The notes beneath the pieces were generated by a model. That model was not told where the DNA came from, made no database searches, and saw only the letters and a list, made by a program, of their open reading frames with translations. A stretch of 64,000 nucleotides of DNA from Nocardia sp. NBC_01329 (GTDB taxonomy: Bacteria > Actinomycetota > Actinomycetes > Mycobacteriales > Mycobacteriaceae), in contig NZ_CP108381.1 of assembly GCF_035956715.1 (NCBI RefSeq), positions 6,046,001 through 6,110,000 on the forward strand. The letters are read 5' to 3'. A program made the position numbers and the translations under genes. Shown here piece after piece: positions 7,373-16,174 of the stretch; the stretch's first letter is position 1; every line of letters begins with the position of its first letter.

Positions 7373-8868
7373 GCCCGACCACCGTCGACGTCGATCCCCA
7401 GGTCTATTACGACGCCGCCACTGCGCTGGGTGCTGCGGCGCTGGGGTTCGGTCGCGCTGTCGATAACCGATGGTCGGCGCTGGCCGACTGCGAGGAGATG
7501 GCCGGCTCCTACGATGACGCGAAAGCGTGGGCCGCCGACTACGACGCGCGCGCCAACGAAGCCGTCGACACCGCGATGCTGCTGGCCGAGGCCGCCCGTG
7601 GCTACGCCATGCTGCTCGGGGAGATGGGCTACAACCACGCGATGGCCGACTGGGCCAGCGTGCTCGGCAATACCGCCCCGGAACCGGCCCGCCTTCCGGA
7701 TCCGGACTGGATCTCGATGGTCAACCGCCCGCCGATCCCGTCGGCCGGCGGGCCGGGCAACGGTCTGGTGGCCGAGGGACTGTCCGGGGCGGTCGATCTG
7801 CTCGACGAGATCGGGGTCGTCATCCCCGACGGCAATACCGGCAAGCTCGGGGACGCGCAGCGGTTGTGGTCGGAGATCGCCGCCGACCAAGCGGTCGCGG
7901 GCTTCGCCGCCGAGCTGAACCGCATCGCCGACCTGTTCGCCACCGTGACCACCAGCGAAGCGGTGTTCGTGGATGAGGACCTGCGCGCGATGGCGGCCGC
8001 TGCCACCGACGTGGCCGGCATGGTGGGCGAGATCGCCACCGCGGTCGGTGATCACCTCGCCGGGCTGCAAGACCTGCGTAACAAGCTGAAAGACCAGCTC
8101 GTCGAGCTCGGTAAGGAGATCGCCACCGAAGTCCTGATCGGCATCGGCCTGTCGGTGGTCACCGCCGGGTTCGGTGCCGCGCTGGCCACCGCGCGCGGTG
8201 CGGCCGCGGTCAAGAAGTTCGCCGGCCCGATCCGCTCCCTGGTGGTCACGTTCAAATCGCTCAAGATCGGCAAAGGGGTGAAGACCACCCACAACGCCAC
8301 CAGTCACACCCCGACGCTCAAGCAGCTGGCTTCCCTGAAACCGAAAAAGGCCGAAACTGAGAAACCAGGGGGGAAGCCATCGACCACACCAGGCCGACCG
8401 AGCCTTTCCCCCGACGATGAGACGGCAATCAACGCGTATACAGGGCAGGATTACCAGTGGATCAACGAGGCGCTGCGCAACCCGCTCGCCGACCCCGACA
8501 CCTACGCCCAAGCCCGTATCGACGCGCTCAACCAGGCTCTGAGCAAACTGCCGAACTACGAGGGGCAGGTAGTCCGCCATACCTACCTTCCCGAAGATGT
8601 ACTGGCCCGGTATCGGGTAGGTGAAGAGATCACCGAAACCGCGTTCACCTCGACGTCTCAGAACCCGGCCGGCGCCAGCGAGCTGTTCAAGGGCGTGAGC
8701 AACGTCGAGATGCAGATCATTTCCAAAACAGGCAAGGACGTCTCCGGCTTGTCCAAGAGCCCGGAGGAACTGGAAGTGCTGTTCCAGTCCGGCACCCCGT
8801 TCGAGGTGGTGCAGCGCTTCACCGATCCAGTGACCGGACGGACCGTGATCCGTATGGTCGAGCAATAG
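7369..8868 (+). CDS. ESX-linked toxin with C-terminal ADP-ribosyltransferase domain
   Basis: GTG 7369 overlaps the preceding stop. The 499-residue protein has an N-terminal helical ESX-like region (to about 250, including AWAADYDARANEAVDTAML) and a hydrophobic helical segment (LIGIGLSVVTAGFGAALATA, about 260-280). A basic linker follows, then an ADP-ribosyltransferase domain from about 345. All R-S-E class landmarks are visible: Arg403 in VVRHTYLP, Ser-Thr-Ser at 428-430 in TAFTSTSQNP, and the ExE pair Glu467/Glu469 in PEELEVLF. Such enzymes transfer ADP-ribose from NAD to a target protein or nucleic acid. The residues suggest an active enzyme. Target unknown; export by a type VII system is inferred. 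Confidence 0.88.
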   Translation: MSPTTVDVDPQVYYDAATALGAAALGFGRAVDNRWSALADCEEMAGSYDDAKAWAADYDARANEAVDTAMLLAEAARGYAMLLGEMGYNHAMADWASVLGNTAPEPARLPDPDWISMVNRPPIPSAGGPGNGLVAEGLSGAVDLLDEIGVVIPDGNTGKLGDAQRLWSEIAADQAVAGFAAELNRIADLFATVTTSEAVFVDEDLRAMAAAATDVAGMVGEIATAVGDHLAGLQDLRNKLKDQLVELGKEIATEVLIGIGLSVVTAGFGAALATARGAAAVKKFAGPIRSLVVTFKSLKIGKGVKTTHNATSHTPTLKQLASLKPKKAETEKPGGKPSTTPGRPSLSPDDETAINAYTGQDYQWINEALRNPLADPDTYAQARIDALNQALSKLPNYEGQVVRHTYLPEDVLARYRVGEEITETAFTSTSQNPAGASELFKGVSNVEMQIISKTGKDVSGLSKSPEELEVLFQSGTPFEVVQRFTDPVTGRTVIRMVEQ

Positions 8869-8880
8869 GAGGTATCGCAA

Positions 8881-9135
8881 ATGGCCGAACGCATCGCTGG
8901 AAAGATATTCCGGAGCAGGGAAGAAGTGATCGCTTCCGGCGGGCGACCGCTGAGCGAGGAGGAACGAGACGCCGCCATAGCTCAGTTCGAGGACTGGGAC
9001 AAAAACGTTCGCTCCAAAGCCGGCCCCGGCCCCGCCGCGGTCGGGGGGAAGTTTTCCGATGACCTTGCCGGAACCGAGTACGACCCCGACACCCCCGGCA
9101 TTCCCGACCACATGCGCAAAGACCCCGGCCAGTAA
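8881..9135 (+). CDS. Small acidic partner of the ART toxin, possible immunity protein
   Basis: A good GGAGG ribosome-binding site precedes ATG 8881, 12 nt after the toxin stop. The 84-residue product begins MAERIAGKIFRSREEVIASG and ends in a disordered Asp/Pro-rich tail. Its first 45 residues resemble the N-terminus of the small protein at 26102-26476 (IGGRTYYSREEAEALGL). That second gene, and its relative at 27385-27738, also sit next to WXG100 or ART fragments, so the family tracks ART cassettes. Its place right behind the toxin suggests immunity or a chaperone role, but no known immunity family was recognised. Confidence 0.75.
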   Translation: MAERIAGKIFRSREEVIASGGRPLSEEERDAAIAQFEDWDKNVRSKAGPGPAAVGGKFSDDLAGTEYDPDTPGIPDHMRKDPGQ

Positions 9136-9195
9136 GGGCCGCCTCCCTCATACCCAACTCAGACACTCCCGGCCGAAGGAGCAGCCGGGAGTGCC

Positions 9196-9223
9196 GTCTA
9201 TCTGGGGTGTAGCCCAAATAGAC
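9196..9223. repeat. Hairpin with GTCTATCTGGGGT motif, right flank of the ESX/ART cassette
   Basis: The arms GTCTATCTGGG and CCCAAATAGAC pair with one mismatch around a 6-nt loop. The 28 bp align with the centre of the hairpin at 6523-6558, sharing GTCTATCTGGGGT and the terminal ATAGAC. It lies about 60 bp after the last cassette gene, where a terminator is expected. There is no T-run. Confidence 0.65.
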
Positions 9224-9339
9224 AACGGGCCTTGTCCGTTCGAGGAGGGACCGATGGGTCGGGCTCCGAGCGGGCGAGAGCGCGATGCGGTCTCCGATCT
9301 TTGGGTTGTGCGTCGATGTCGATTCCCGGGGGCGCCTCG

Positions 9340-9550
9340 GGGGCACTGCTCCAGCTGCCCTCGCTCGCGTTATGCCCCATCGCGCCTCGGCCACGGACCA
9401 ATCGATTTCCTCGTCCGTACCGTGGTCCGGCGGCAGGATCTCGGTCAGCGCAGCGATACCCGTCGGGTCTTCCATGGCAATCTCTTCGACTGTATGGCCG
9501 CGAGCCCAGGAGGTCGCACCGACAAGCGCCGCGACTGCCGCGTCAGCGGT
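9340..9550 (-). pseudogene. Fragment resembling an SMI1/KNR4-type immunity protein
   Basis: On the minus strand one frame reads ADAAVAALVGATSWARGHTV, then MEDPTGIAALTEILPPDHG, then EIDWSVAEARWGI, after which it degenerates. The DWxxxEARWG segment is typical of the N-terminus of SMI1/KNR4 domains, which serve as immunity proteins in polymorphic-toxin loci. No continuation of the domain is visible, so this is a broken remnant. The rest of 9136-9709 shows nothing else I can support. Confidence 0.35.
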
Positions 9551-9709
9551 CCAGTGATTCCGGCAATTGTTCGCGGCAGTACCTCTTGGGCCGCTCGCAT
9601 TGATAGCCCCAACGCGTGGTGGACTTTCGCGGATCTGATCCCAAACCCCGTTTCGAACACGCGATATGTGGCATGTGCGGATGTTCGGATTCGCTGGCGG
9701 CTCAACCCC

Positions 9710-10717
9710 TCAACAGCACGTGGGGCGCTCCGGCGATGCCGGGCAGGCGCCGATGACCAGATCCCATACGTCACCTATGTTGATCTTGGTGGGTGAGGCA
9801 GCTCCGTCGGCGTGCCGGTCCTCGTAGGGGACCCAGCTGTCGTCTTGCCATTCCGCGGAGGCGATGGTCAATACCGGTTCGGTGGGTGTCCCGCAGGCCG
9901 GGCACGGCTCGACCCACGGATCGCTGCGTGCCCAGGCGACATAGCCGCCGATCTTCCACCCGGGTGCCACGGATAGCCCCATCTGGTACGGACTTTCGGT
10001 CCACACACCGAGGTCCTTCACCTCGATGCCGAGGTGTCCGGCCTCCCACCGCTGCATCTGCTCATAGAGATCCTCGTCGAGCTCGAGCGCTGAGGGATAC
10101 TCGGTCACTTGTTCCGGCGCGATCGTGCACGGTTCGAGAACGAACTGCCCGAGCCCGTCTTGAACCGTCACAGGCTCGGGGGGATCGGCCAGAATGTCGG
10201 TGACTGTGGCCACGGACCGCCACACGACAGTGGTCTTGGGGAGCAGTTCGTCGTCGTGCTCGAACGGGCACCACAACACTTGCAGCAGATCCTTGCCCGC
10301 TGGCGCTCGCAGACCGGGAACGTCCCGGACATACAGTTGCGCGATCGGCAACATGGCGACCGAGCCCTCCGGTAGCACCGGATCGGGGTCGAAGAGCTGC
10401 TGAAACCTCGCCAGATCCTCTGGTGTGTCTTGCCATTGGTAGTCGTCCTCGCTCGGCACGGCCTGATCGCGGACGGTGTCGTGGTCCTGGTGCTTCGACC
10501 GGGCCTGCTTCAGCGACGTCACCTCGCCTGTGTGCACGTCGTGACAGTGTGGCCAGGGCTCACCCGCTGGCCACAACAGGGGCCCGCCCACGGAGCTGTC
10601 GTGGCACGAAGGGGAGCCGGGGCGAGGGTGCAGCCGAGTCGCGGTCCGGGCAAGCGGCGCCAGGGCTGGAAAGACGGCTGCTATATCGACCGGTCGGGGC
10701 GCGGTGGTGCGGGTCAT
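9710..10717 (-). CDS. DUF1963-like cytoplasmic protein
   Basis: A strong ribosome-binding site (GGAGG, 6 nt spacer) precedes ATG 10717. The 335-residue protein has no signal peptide or membrane segment. The N-terminal pattern of Pro-rich start, SSVGGPLLWPAGEPWPHC, then MLPIAQLYVRDVPGL is the usual opening of the DUF1963/YwqG-like family. Late in the protein come PYQMGLSVAPGWKIGGYV and a CPACGTP motif, typical of the actinobacterial branch. YwqG-like proteins have no settled biochemical role; some occur beside toxins as candidate immunity proteins. Monocistronic here, about 220 bp from its upstream neighbour. Confidence 0.75.
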   Translation of the reverse strand: MTRTTAPRPVDIAAVFPALAPLARTATRLHPRPGSPSCHDSSVGGPLLWPAGEPWPHCHDVHTGEVTSLKQARSKHQDHDTVRDQAVPSEDDYQWQDTPEDLARFQQLFDPDPVLPEGSVAMLPIAQLYVRDVPGLRAPAGKDLLQVLWCPFEHDDELLPKTTVVWRSVATVTDILADPPEPVTVQDGLGQFVLEPCTIAPEQVTEYPSALELDEDLYEQMQRWEAGHLGIEVKDLGVWTESPYQMGLSVAPGWKIGGYVAWARSDPWVEPCPACGTPTEPVLTIASAEWQDDSWVPYEDRHADGAASPTKINIGDVWDLVIGACPASPERPTCC

Positions 10718-10934
10718 GCAAGAACCTCCACGAAAGGCGCGGTGTCCGTCTGGCGGGCGGCCCCGCGTCGTGGTGCCGCGAGGCGATTCACCAGGCTAAA
10801 TCGCCCGTTTCATCAGCCTCTTCCCTGGGACGCGTCAACCGCCGAGATACTGGTCGCGCGGGCCGCGGGTAGTGGGGAACACCTCGGCGGACACCACCCC
10901 AGCCTGCTGGCCACCGCCATGCATGAGTTCTTCG

Positions 10935-12419
10935 CTAGGAGGTCTCATGGCCGGCCATCATCGGCATCGGGGCCGGTTGTTGTCCGGGGGCGAGCATGAG
11001 GAACTGTCCCATCATGCCTTGATCTTCATGGTGGAGCAGGTGGCAGTGATACATGTAGGGGTAGGTGGGATCGGTGTATTCGGTGAAGCGCATGGCCAGC
11101 GTGTAGGTGGACCCGGAGCCGGTGTAGACAGTGTCCTTCCAGCCTGCGAGTGCGGGCGGGGGTGGGGTCCCGTTGATGGCGAGGATCTGGAATTGGACGT
11201 CGTGTACGTGGAAGTTGTGCGGCCAATTGTCGTTGTTGCGGACCGACCAGACTTCGGTGGTGTCGACGGGAATCGTCATGTCGATGCGATTCATGTCCAT
11301 GCGGCGGCCGTTGATCATGAACCATTGCAGGTCGAAGGTGCGGGTCGGTTCGGTGCTCACGGCGGTGAGTGGCCGGATGGGGACGAGCGCGGCCGGGAGG
11401 GCGGCGGATCGGCGCAACGCGCGAGCCGCGCGTAATTCCAGGATGTCGAAGGTGTCGTCGAATCCGAACTCGGTCGCACGGTCGATACCGGCCCGTTCGG
11501 TGATCGGCAGCGACCGCAGGGCCAGTTTCTCGCCCGGGCGCATCGTCAGTACCAGTTCGACACGCTCGCCGGGACTGAGTTGGATCTGCTGCAATGCGAC
11601 CGGTTCGGTGAGCAGTCCACCGTCGGTGGCGATCAGGTCGAAGGTTCGTCCGTCGGCGAGCGCCAGGTTGTAGAGCCGGCCCGAGGAGCCGTTGAGGATG
11701 CGTAGCCGGACCCGTTCGGTGCTGAGGTCCAGATGGGCTCCGGCGATACCGTTGGTGACGATGGTGTCGCCGAGCAGGCCGATGTCGGTGGGATCGGATT
11801 CGTCGAGTGTTCCGTTGGCGGCGAATCGGCGGTCCTGGATCACCAGCGGAATATCGTCGACACCGTAATCCTTCGGGAGGTCGAGCGTATCGGCGGATTC
11901 GTCGTCGATGAGGAAGAAACCGGCCAGTCCACGGTAGACGTGCTTTTCGGTCGCCCCGTGTGGATGCGGGTGATACCAAAGGGTGGCGGCCTGCTGGCGG
12001 ATCGTCCAGTGTGGGGCCCACTGTGCGCCGGGGGCGATCATCTGATGCGGCCCGCCATCGAACTCGGCGGGTACGTGCATACCGTGCCAGTGCACCGATG
12101 TCGGCTCAGGGGTGTCGTTGGTGATGGTGAACCCGACCTGCTCGCCGACGCGGGCCCGCAGGGTGGGCCCGAGTACCGATCCGTTGTACCCCCAGGTCGG
12201 CGTGTGTTTTCCCCGGAGGATCTCGGTTGTCGCCGAGTGGGCACGCAGCGTGAACCGGCGGACGCCATCATCGCCGACGGTCGACGGGGCCAGAGGGGGA
12301 ATCGGCAGCGGGCGGGAGCCGCCTCCAGGTATGCCGGTCGGTTCCGGCAGTCCACACCCGACGGCAAAGGCCACTGGCGCCAGGGCCAGCCCGGTGAGAA
12401 ATCCTCGACGTGATGCCAC
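10935..12419 (-). CDS. Tat-exported multicopper oxidase (CueO/bilirubin-oxidase-like)
   Basis: GTG 12419 has a GAGGAG ribosome-binding site. The 494-residue protein begins with a twin-arginine signal (SRRGFLTGLALAP) ending in a lipobox-like AVGC at Cys22, so it is probably an exported lipoprotein. Three cupredoxin domains carry all copper motifs: HWHG (110-113), WYHPHPHG (148-155), HNFHVH near 420 and HCHLLHHEDQGMM (458-470) with the type-1 copper ligands. The C-terminus is Met/Pro-rich (PAPMPMMAG). Family members oxidise cuprous ions, metals or phenols using oxygen. It diverges from a two-component system, which may control it. The substrate is not determined by sequence. Confidence 0.93.
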   Translation of the reverse strand: MASRRGFLTGLALAPVAFAVGCGLPEPTGIPGGGSRPLPIPPLAPSTVGDDGVRRFTLRAHSATTEILRGKHTPTWGYNGSVLGPTLRARVGEQVGFTITNDTPEPTSVHWHGMHVPAEFDGGPHQMIAPGAQWAPHWTIRQQAATLWYHPHPHGATEKHVYRGLAGFFLIDDESADTLDLPKDYGVDDIPLVIQDRRFAANGTLDESDPTDIGLLGDTIVTNGIAGAHLDLSTERVRLRILNGSSGRLYNLALADGRTFDLIATDGGLLTEPVALQQIQLSPGERVELVLTMRPGEKLALRSLPITERAGIDRATEFGFDDTFDILELRAARALRRSAALPAALVPIRPLTAVSTEPTRTFDLQWFMINGRRMDMNRIDMTIPVDTTEVWSVRNNDNWPHNFHVHDVQFQILAINGTPPPPALAGWKDTVYTGSGSTYTLAMRFTEYTDPTYPYMYHCHLLHHEDQGMMGQFLMLAPGQQPAPMPMMAGHETS

Positions 12420-12585
12420 CTACGCTCCTCGTTCATGGGGAACCTCCAGACTGGATTGCGGGTCGACACGACACCTCGGCTGTCAGGTCGGACACGGTCG
12501 GCCGAATTCGGGCCGCGCGGGGATTGCGTAGATTTCCACGGCGTGCTAAGCGGTTGCGGTCGCGGAATTCACCTACCGTGGACGA

Positions 12586-13725
12586 GTGATCGACTTCCGA
12601 GCGCTCCGTGATCCGCGGCAGCTGCTGCGCTGGCTGCCGCTGTTGCTGATCCCGGTGCTGCTGCTGGCCAGCACCTACCCGGGTGAGTTCCGGGTCCCCG
12701 TCGCATACTGGATCTTGGCGATGTCGGCGGGCGTGGTGTTCGGTGCCGGTGCGCGCTGGCCGCTCTCGACGTCGATCGTGTTGTCCGCGCTGGCGATTCC
12801 TATGTTTCGCATACCCGCCTGGGGTGTCTCCGGACTGGTTCCGTATCTGGGTGCGGTGGCCCTTGTCGATGCCGTCGCCCGCACCCACCGCGCGTCGACG
12901 GTGTGGTTGGCGAGCGGCGGCTGGGCCGCGGCGGTTGTGCTGGGACGTGCGGGTATGCACGACACCTCGATCGGGCGTGCCTCCACCGCTGTCGAAGCTG
13001 CGGCCTACGTGTGTCTGCCGTTGCTGTTGGGCCTGTATCTGCGCGGTCAGCGTGACCTCTCCGATAACCGCGCCGCCGATGTCGAGGCACGGGCTCGTCT
13101 CGATGAGCGTGCGGCATTGGCGCGGGAACTGCACGACGTGGTGGCCCATCACATGGCGTCGATCGTGTTGCGGATGTCGGTCGCCGGGCACGTCCTGCGA
13201 CAGGCCGATCCGCGTATTACCGAGGTGCTCGACGACGTGCGCAGCACCGCCACGGCCTCCCTGGCCGATATCCGCAGGCTGTTGACCGTATTGCGCGATC
13301 CAGGTCTGGGCACGATCGCACTGGTCGATACCGAGGCGATTGCCGCGGAGATCGAGGCCGCTCTGCAGCGCGTGCGGGTCGCGGGCTTCCAGGTCGATGC
13401 CCGGATCGACGCCGAGTTCGCGGGCCTGGACGCGATCGAGCGGCTCACGCTATTGCGATTGGTCCAGGAATCGCTGACGAACGTCATGAAACATGCCGAT
13501 CGTGACGCGCCGGTCCTGTTCCGCGTCGCGGCCGCGCAGAATGGTATCGAGGTTCACCTCCTCAACCGCGGCCATGGGAGCAACCGGCGCTCCGGACACG
13601 GCATCGTCGGGATGCGCGAGCGGATCGAACTCACCGGCGGCACCCTGGATATCGGGCCCGACGGGCCCAACTGGGTGGTTCGCGCGTGGCTGCCCGGTAG
13701 TGCGAAGGGAGAACACCAACCGTGA
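12586..13725 (+). CDS. Sensor histidine kinase, NarL/DesK type
   Basis: The GTG at 12586 is preceded by TACCGT six nucleotides upstream and no ribosome-binding site, so the message is probably leaderless. The 379-residue protein has four to six membrane helices in the first 150 residues. A HisKA_3 dimerisation domain follows (LARELHDVVAHHMASIVLRM, phospho-acceptor His183), then a degenerate HATPase domain ending GHGIVGMRERIELTGGTL. It lacks a recognisable extracellular sensor domain, as is common in actinobacterial DesK-like kinases. Its stop overlaps the response regulator start. The signal is unknown; the adjacent oxidase makes copper or oxidative stress a guess only. Confidence 0.92.
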   Translation: MIDFRALRDPRQLLRWLPLLLIPVLLLASTYPGEFRVPVAYWILAMSAGVVFGAGARWPLSTSIVLSALAIPMFRIPAWGVSGLVPYLGAVALVDAVARTHRASTVWLASGGWAAAVVLGRAGMHDTSIGRASTAVEAAAYVCLPLLLGLYLRGQRDLSDNRAADVEARARLDERAALARELHDVVAHHMASIVLRMSVAGHVLRQADPRITEVLDDVRSTATASLADIRRLLTVLRDPGLGTIALVDTEAIAAEIEAALQRVRVAGFQVDARIDAEFAGLDAIERLTLLRLVQESLTNVMKHADRDAPVLFRVAAAQNGIEVHLLNRGHGSNRRSGHGIVGMRERIELTGGTLDIGPDGPNWVVRAWLPGSAKGEHQP

Positions 13726-14363
13726 TCACCGTGCTGCTGGTCGACGACCAACGCCTGGTGCGGGCCGGATTGCGGATGCTCATCGACGACACCGCCGACC
13801 TCACCGTCGTCGGGGAGGCCACCGACGGGATCGGCGCGATCCGGATGTACACCGAACTCTGCCCGGATCTGGTCATCATGGATCTGCGGATGCCAGGGAT
13901 GGACGGCATTACCGCCACGCGACACATTCTCGCCTCGGCGCCCCGCGCGAAAGTTCTGGTGCTCACCACCTTCGACGACGACGAGCACCTGTTTCCCGCA
14001 CTCGCCGCGGGTGCTGCCGGATACTTCGTCAAAGACACCGAGCCGGCCGTGCTACTCGACGCGATTCGGCGCACTGTCGAGGGCGACCTGCTCTTCTCGC
14101 CGGCGCTACTACGCCGGTTGCTCGATCGCGCGATCGAAGCACCCCAAGGTGCCGAGTCCGTTCCGGTTCCGGCGGATCTGACCTCCCGCGAACTCGATGT
14201 ATTGCGCCTGGTCGTCGCCGGATACGGCAACCAGGACATCGCCGACCGCCTGCACCTCGGCGTCAGCACGGTCAAAACTCACATCGCGAACCTGCTCGAC
14301 AAGACCGGAACCGACAACCGAATCCGGCTCGCGGTGTACGCGGCGCGATTCGTCGGCGATTGA
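13722..14363 (+). CDS. NarL/LuxR-family response regulator
   Basis: Its GTG overlaps the kinase stop (GTGA), so the pair is translationally coupled. The 213-residue protein has a receiver domain with the acidic pair VDD at 7-9, phospho-acceptor Asp54 in LVIMDLRMPGMDG, Thr82 in VLTTFDD and Lys104 in YFVKD. A LuxR-type helix-turn-helix follows (LTSRELDVLRLVVAGYGNQD, then STVKTHIANLLDKTG). All activation residues are present. It should be phosphorylated by the upstream kinase and bind DNA as a dimer. The divergent oxidase gene is a plausible target, not shown by sequence. Confidence 0.94.
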   Translation: MITVLLVDDQRLVRAGLRMLIDDTADLTVVGEATDGIGAIRMYTELCPDLVIMDLRMPGMDGITATRHILASAPRAKVLVLTTFDDDEHLFPALAAGAAGYFVKDTEPAVLLDAIRRTVEGDLLFSPALLRRLLDRAIEAPQGAESVPVPADLTSRELDVLRLVVAGYGNQDIADRLHLGVSTVKTHIANLLDKTGTDNRIRLAVYAARFVGD

Positions 14364-14480
14364 TCCCGCGCCGAGGGTGAGTCCGCAGTGCTTCGTGCGA
14401 CCGGTGGTGGGGCTGGGTGTACGGTCAACCGTCTCCCCGGACTCTCGCCACGAGAAGGTACGACGGCGAGGATCGAGGGT

Positions 14481-14999
14481 ATGAACGATCGGCCCTCTTT
14501 CACCTACTCCGAGATCGGCGCCACGCGAGGCGAGTTGCCCGCGGGTTACCGGCATCTCCGCCTGCGACGCGAGATCGGTCGCGGTGTCGACGAATTCGAC
14601 CGGCTGGGGCAGGCGGTGCTCGGGTATCGGATACAGCAGGGTCTGGGCATCCTCCGGGAAACGCAGACTCCGGTGGCCGAGCCGGGTGCCGATATCACAG
14701 TCCTGCTCGGCGTCGGCCGGTTCGGCCTGCGCGCGCCGTGCCGGGTCGTCTACGTTCTGCGCGAACCCGACCGGATCGGGTTCGCCTACGGCACTCTGCC
14801 GGGACACCCGGAGAGCGGTGAGGAACTCTTCGCCGTCGAATACGACCGGGAAACCGGCACCGTGTACGGCGTGGTCACCGCGTTCTCCCGGCCCGCGAGC
14901 TGGTACACGCGCCTCGGCGGGCCGCTGGCGGTGCTGGCCCAGCGGGTCGCCGCGGCGGCCTACCTCGCGGTGCTGCGCCGGACACCACGGGAGCGATGA
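14481..14999 (+). CDS. DUF1990 family protein
   Basis: ATG 14481 gives 172 residues (MNDRPSFTYSEIGAT). Family landmarks are LPAGYRHLRLRREIGRG near the start, FDRLGQAVLGYRIQQGLG, and the C-terminal VTAFSRPASWYTRLGGPLA. DUF1990 proteins are common in Actinobacteria and plants. They are usually cytoplasmic, with a START-like fold suggested for the family and no established reaction. The gene follows the response regulator by 117 bp, so shared transcription is possible but not indicated. Confidence 0.85.
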   Translation: MNDRPSFTYSEIGATRGELPAGYRHLRLRREIGRGVDEFDRLGQAVLGYRIQQGLGILRETQTPVAEPGADITVLLGVGRFGLRAPCRVVYVLREPDRIGFAYGTLPGHPESGEELFAVEYDRETGTVYGVVTAFSRPASWYTRLGGPLAVLAQRVAAAAYLAVLRRTPRER

Positions 15000-15005
15000 A
15001 TCGGA

Positions 15006-15893
15006 TCAGGACAGACCGAAGCGGACGCCGGTGAGTTCCTCGGAGACCTCCCAGAGTCGCTGTGCCGCGGCCACATCGCTGGCGCGGGCGGACCGGCCGA
15101 CGAGTGTCGGATAACCGTGCATCTCCCCGCGCCCGTCCGGCCCGACGTAACTCGCGCCCGGCAGGTCCTGTGTGGCAGCGAACAAGGTGGTCAGAGCCGC
15201 TTTCTCCGGGGTTTGGGCGAGATAGCGACCCGCGAGGTGCACGATGGCGACCAGGAATTTGTTGCGGTTCGCGGTGCCGAGTTCGGTGGCCGCGTATCCG
15301 GGATGGGCGGCCGTCGAACGGACCGCCGACCCGGCCTGCCGTAGCCGGCGCTCGAGTTCGAGGGTGAACAGCAGGTTCGCGAGTTTCGACCGTCCGTAGG
15401 CTTTCACCGGACTGTAGCCGCTCGCGGTGAGGTCGAGATCGTCGAAATCGATGATCCCCACGCGGTGGGCGCCGGAGGCCAGATTCACCACGCGATCGGT
15501 GATATGCGGCAGCAGGCGATTGGTCAGCGCGAAATGGCCGAGATGATTGGTGCCGAATTGCATTTCGAAGCCGTCCTTCGTGCGGGCCTCCGGCACCATC
15601 GCGACCCCGGCGTTGTTCACCAGTATCGAGATCTCGCCCTTCCACGTCTCGGCGAATTCACGGATCGAATCCAGGTCGGCGAGATCGAGTCGCCGCACCT
15701 CGTTACTGCCGCCGATCCGGCGCGCCGCCTCGTTACCGCGGCCGATATCGCGAACCGCGAGCACCACATGCGCTCCGGCCCGGGCCAGCAGTGTGGCGGT
15801 GCCGAATCCGACGCCGCTGTTGGCGCCGGTGACGACCACGGTGCGGCCGTCGAAGGCGGGCAGATCGGCTGCGGTCCAGTGCGAAGAACTCAT
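15006..15893 (-). CDS. Short-chain dehydrogenase/reductase (retinol dehydrogenase/POR-like)
   Basis: ATG 15893 (MSSSHWTAADLP) lies 6 nt after TACCGT, a leaderless arrangement; an upstream in-frame ATG at 15947 is less likely. The 295-residue Rossmann protein shows TGANSGVGFGTA (cofactor-binding glycine motif), NNAG at the strand-4 position, catalytic Ser in NLASGAHR and YGRSK (Tyr-x-x-x-Lys). The long C-terminal arm and HPGYAATELG place it with WW-domain-oxidoreductase/protochlorophyllide-reductase-like SDRs, which usually prefer NADP(H). Substrate unknown. Convergent with the DUF1990 gene, stops 7 bp apart. Confidence 0.9.
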   Translation of the reverse strand: MSSSHWTAADLPAFDGRTVVVTGANSGVGFGTATLLARAGAHVVLAVRDIGRGNEAARRIGGSNEVRRLDLADLDSIREFAETWKGEISILVNNAGVAMVPEARTKDGFEMQFGTNHLGHFALTNRLLPHITDRVVNLASGAHRVGIIDFDDLDLTASGYSPVKAYGRSKLANLLFTLELERRLRQAGSAVRSTAAHPGYAATELGTANRNKFLVAIVHLAGRYLAQTPEKAALTTLFAATQDLPGASYVGPDGRGEMHGYPTLVGRSARASDVAAAQRLWEVSEELTGVRFGLS

Positions 15894-16174
15894 GTCCAGA
15901 CGGTAGCGCGGGGGACTCGCACCGGGCGCCGACACGGCGGAAATCACGCGCTGCCAGCGGTTACGCCCGACGATTCACGCCACCCCAGGCGAGGAACAAT
16001 TGGCCGGAAGCGCGGAATACCACCGGCCGGACGAGTAGCGTGAGGGGCGTTCCGGGTTCGGTCACAGATCGTCGAAACCCGGTAGCTCGGCGTTATGTTC
16101 GATTTCGGCCGAACGTTCTCGATCAGGTGTTACCGGCTTTCCCGCTCGATCCGCTGTCACCGAAAGGATCGTCG

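Noticed and set aside
7303..9111. 602-residue open frame antisense to the ART toxin and WXG100 genes
   Set aside because: It runs exactly opposite well-supported genes, has the Gly/Arg/His-rich composition of a GC-rich antisense shadow, and no recognisable domain.
9710..10436. Overlapping minus-strand ORFs at 9771-10049 and 10062-10436 as separate genes
   Set aside because: They lie in other frames inside the 335-residue DUF1963-like gene, which has the ribosome-binding site and the family motifs.
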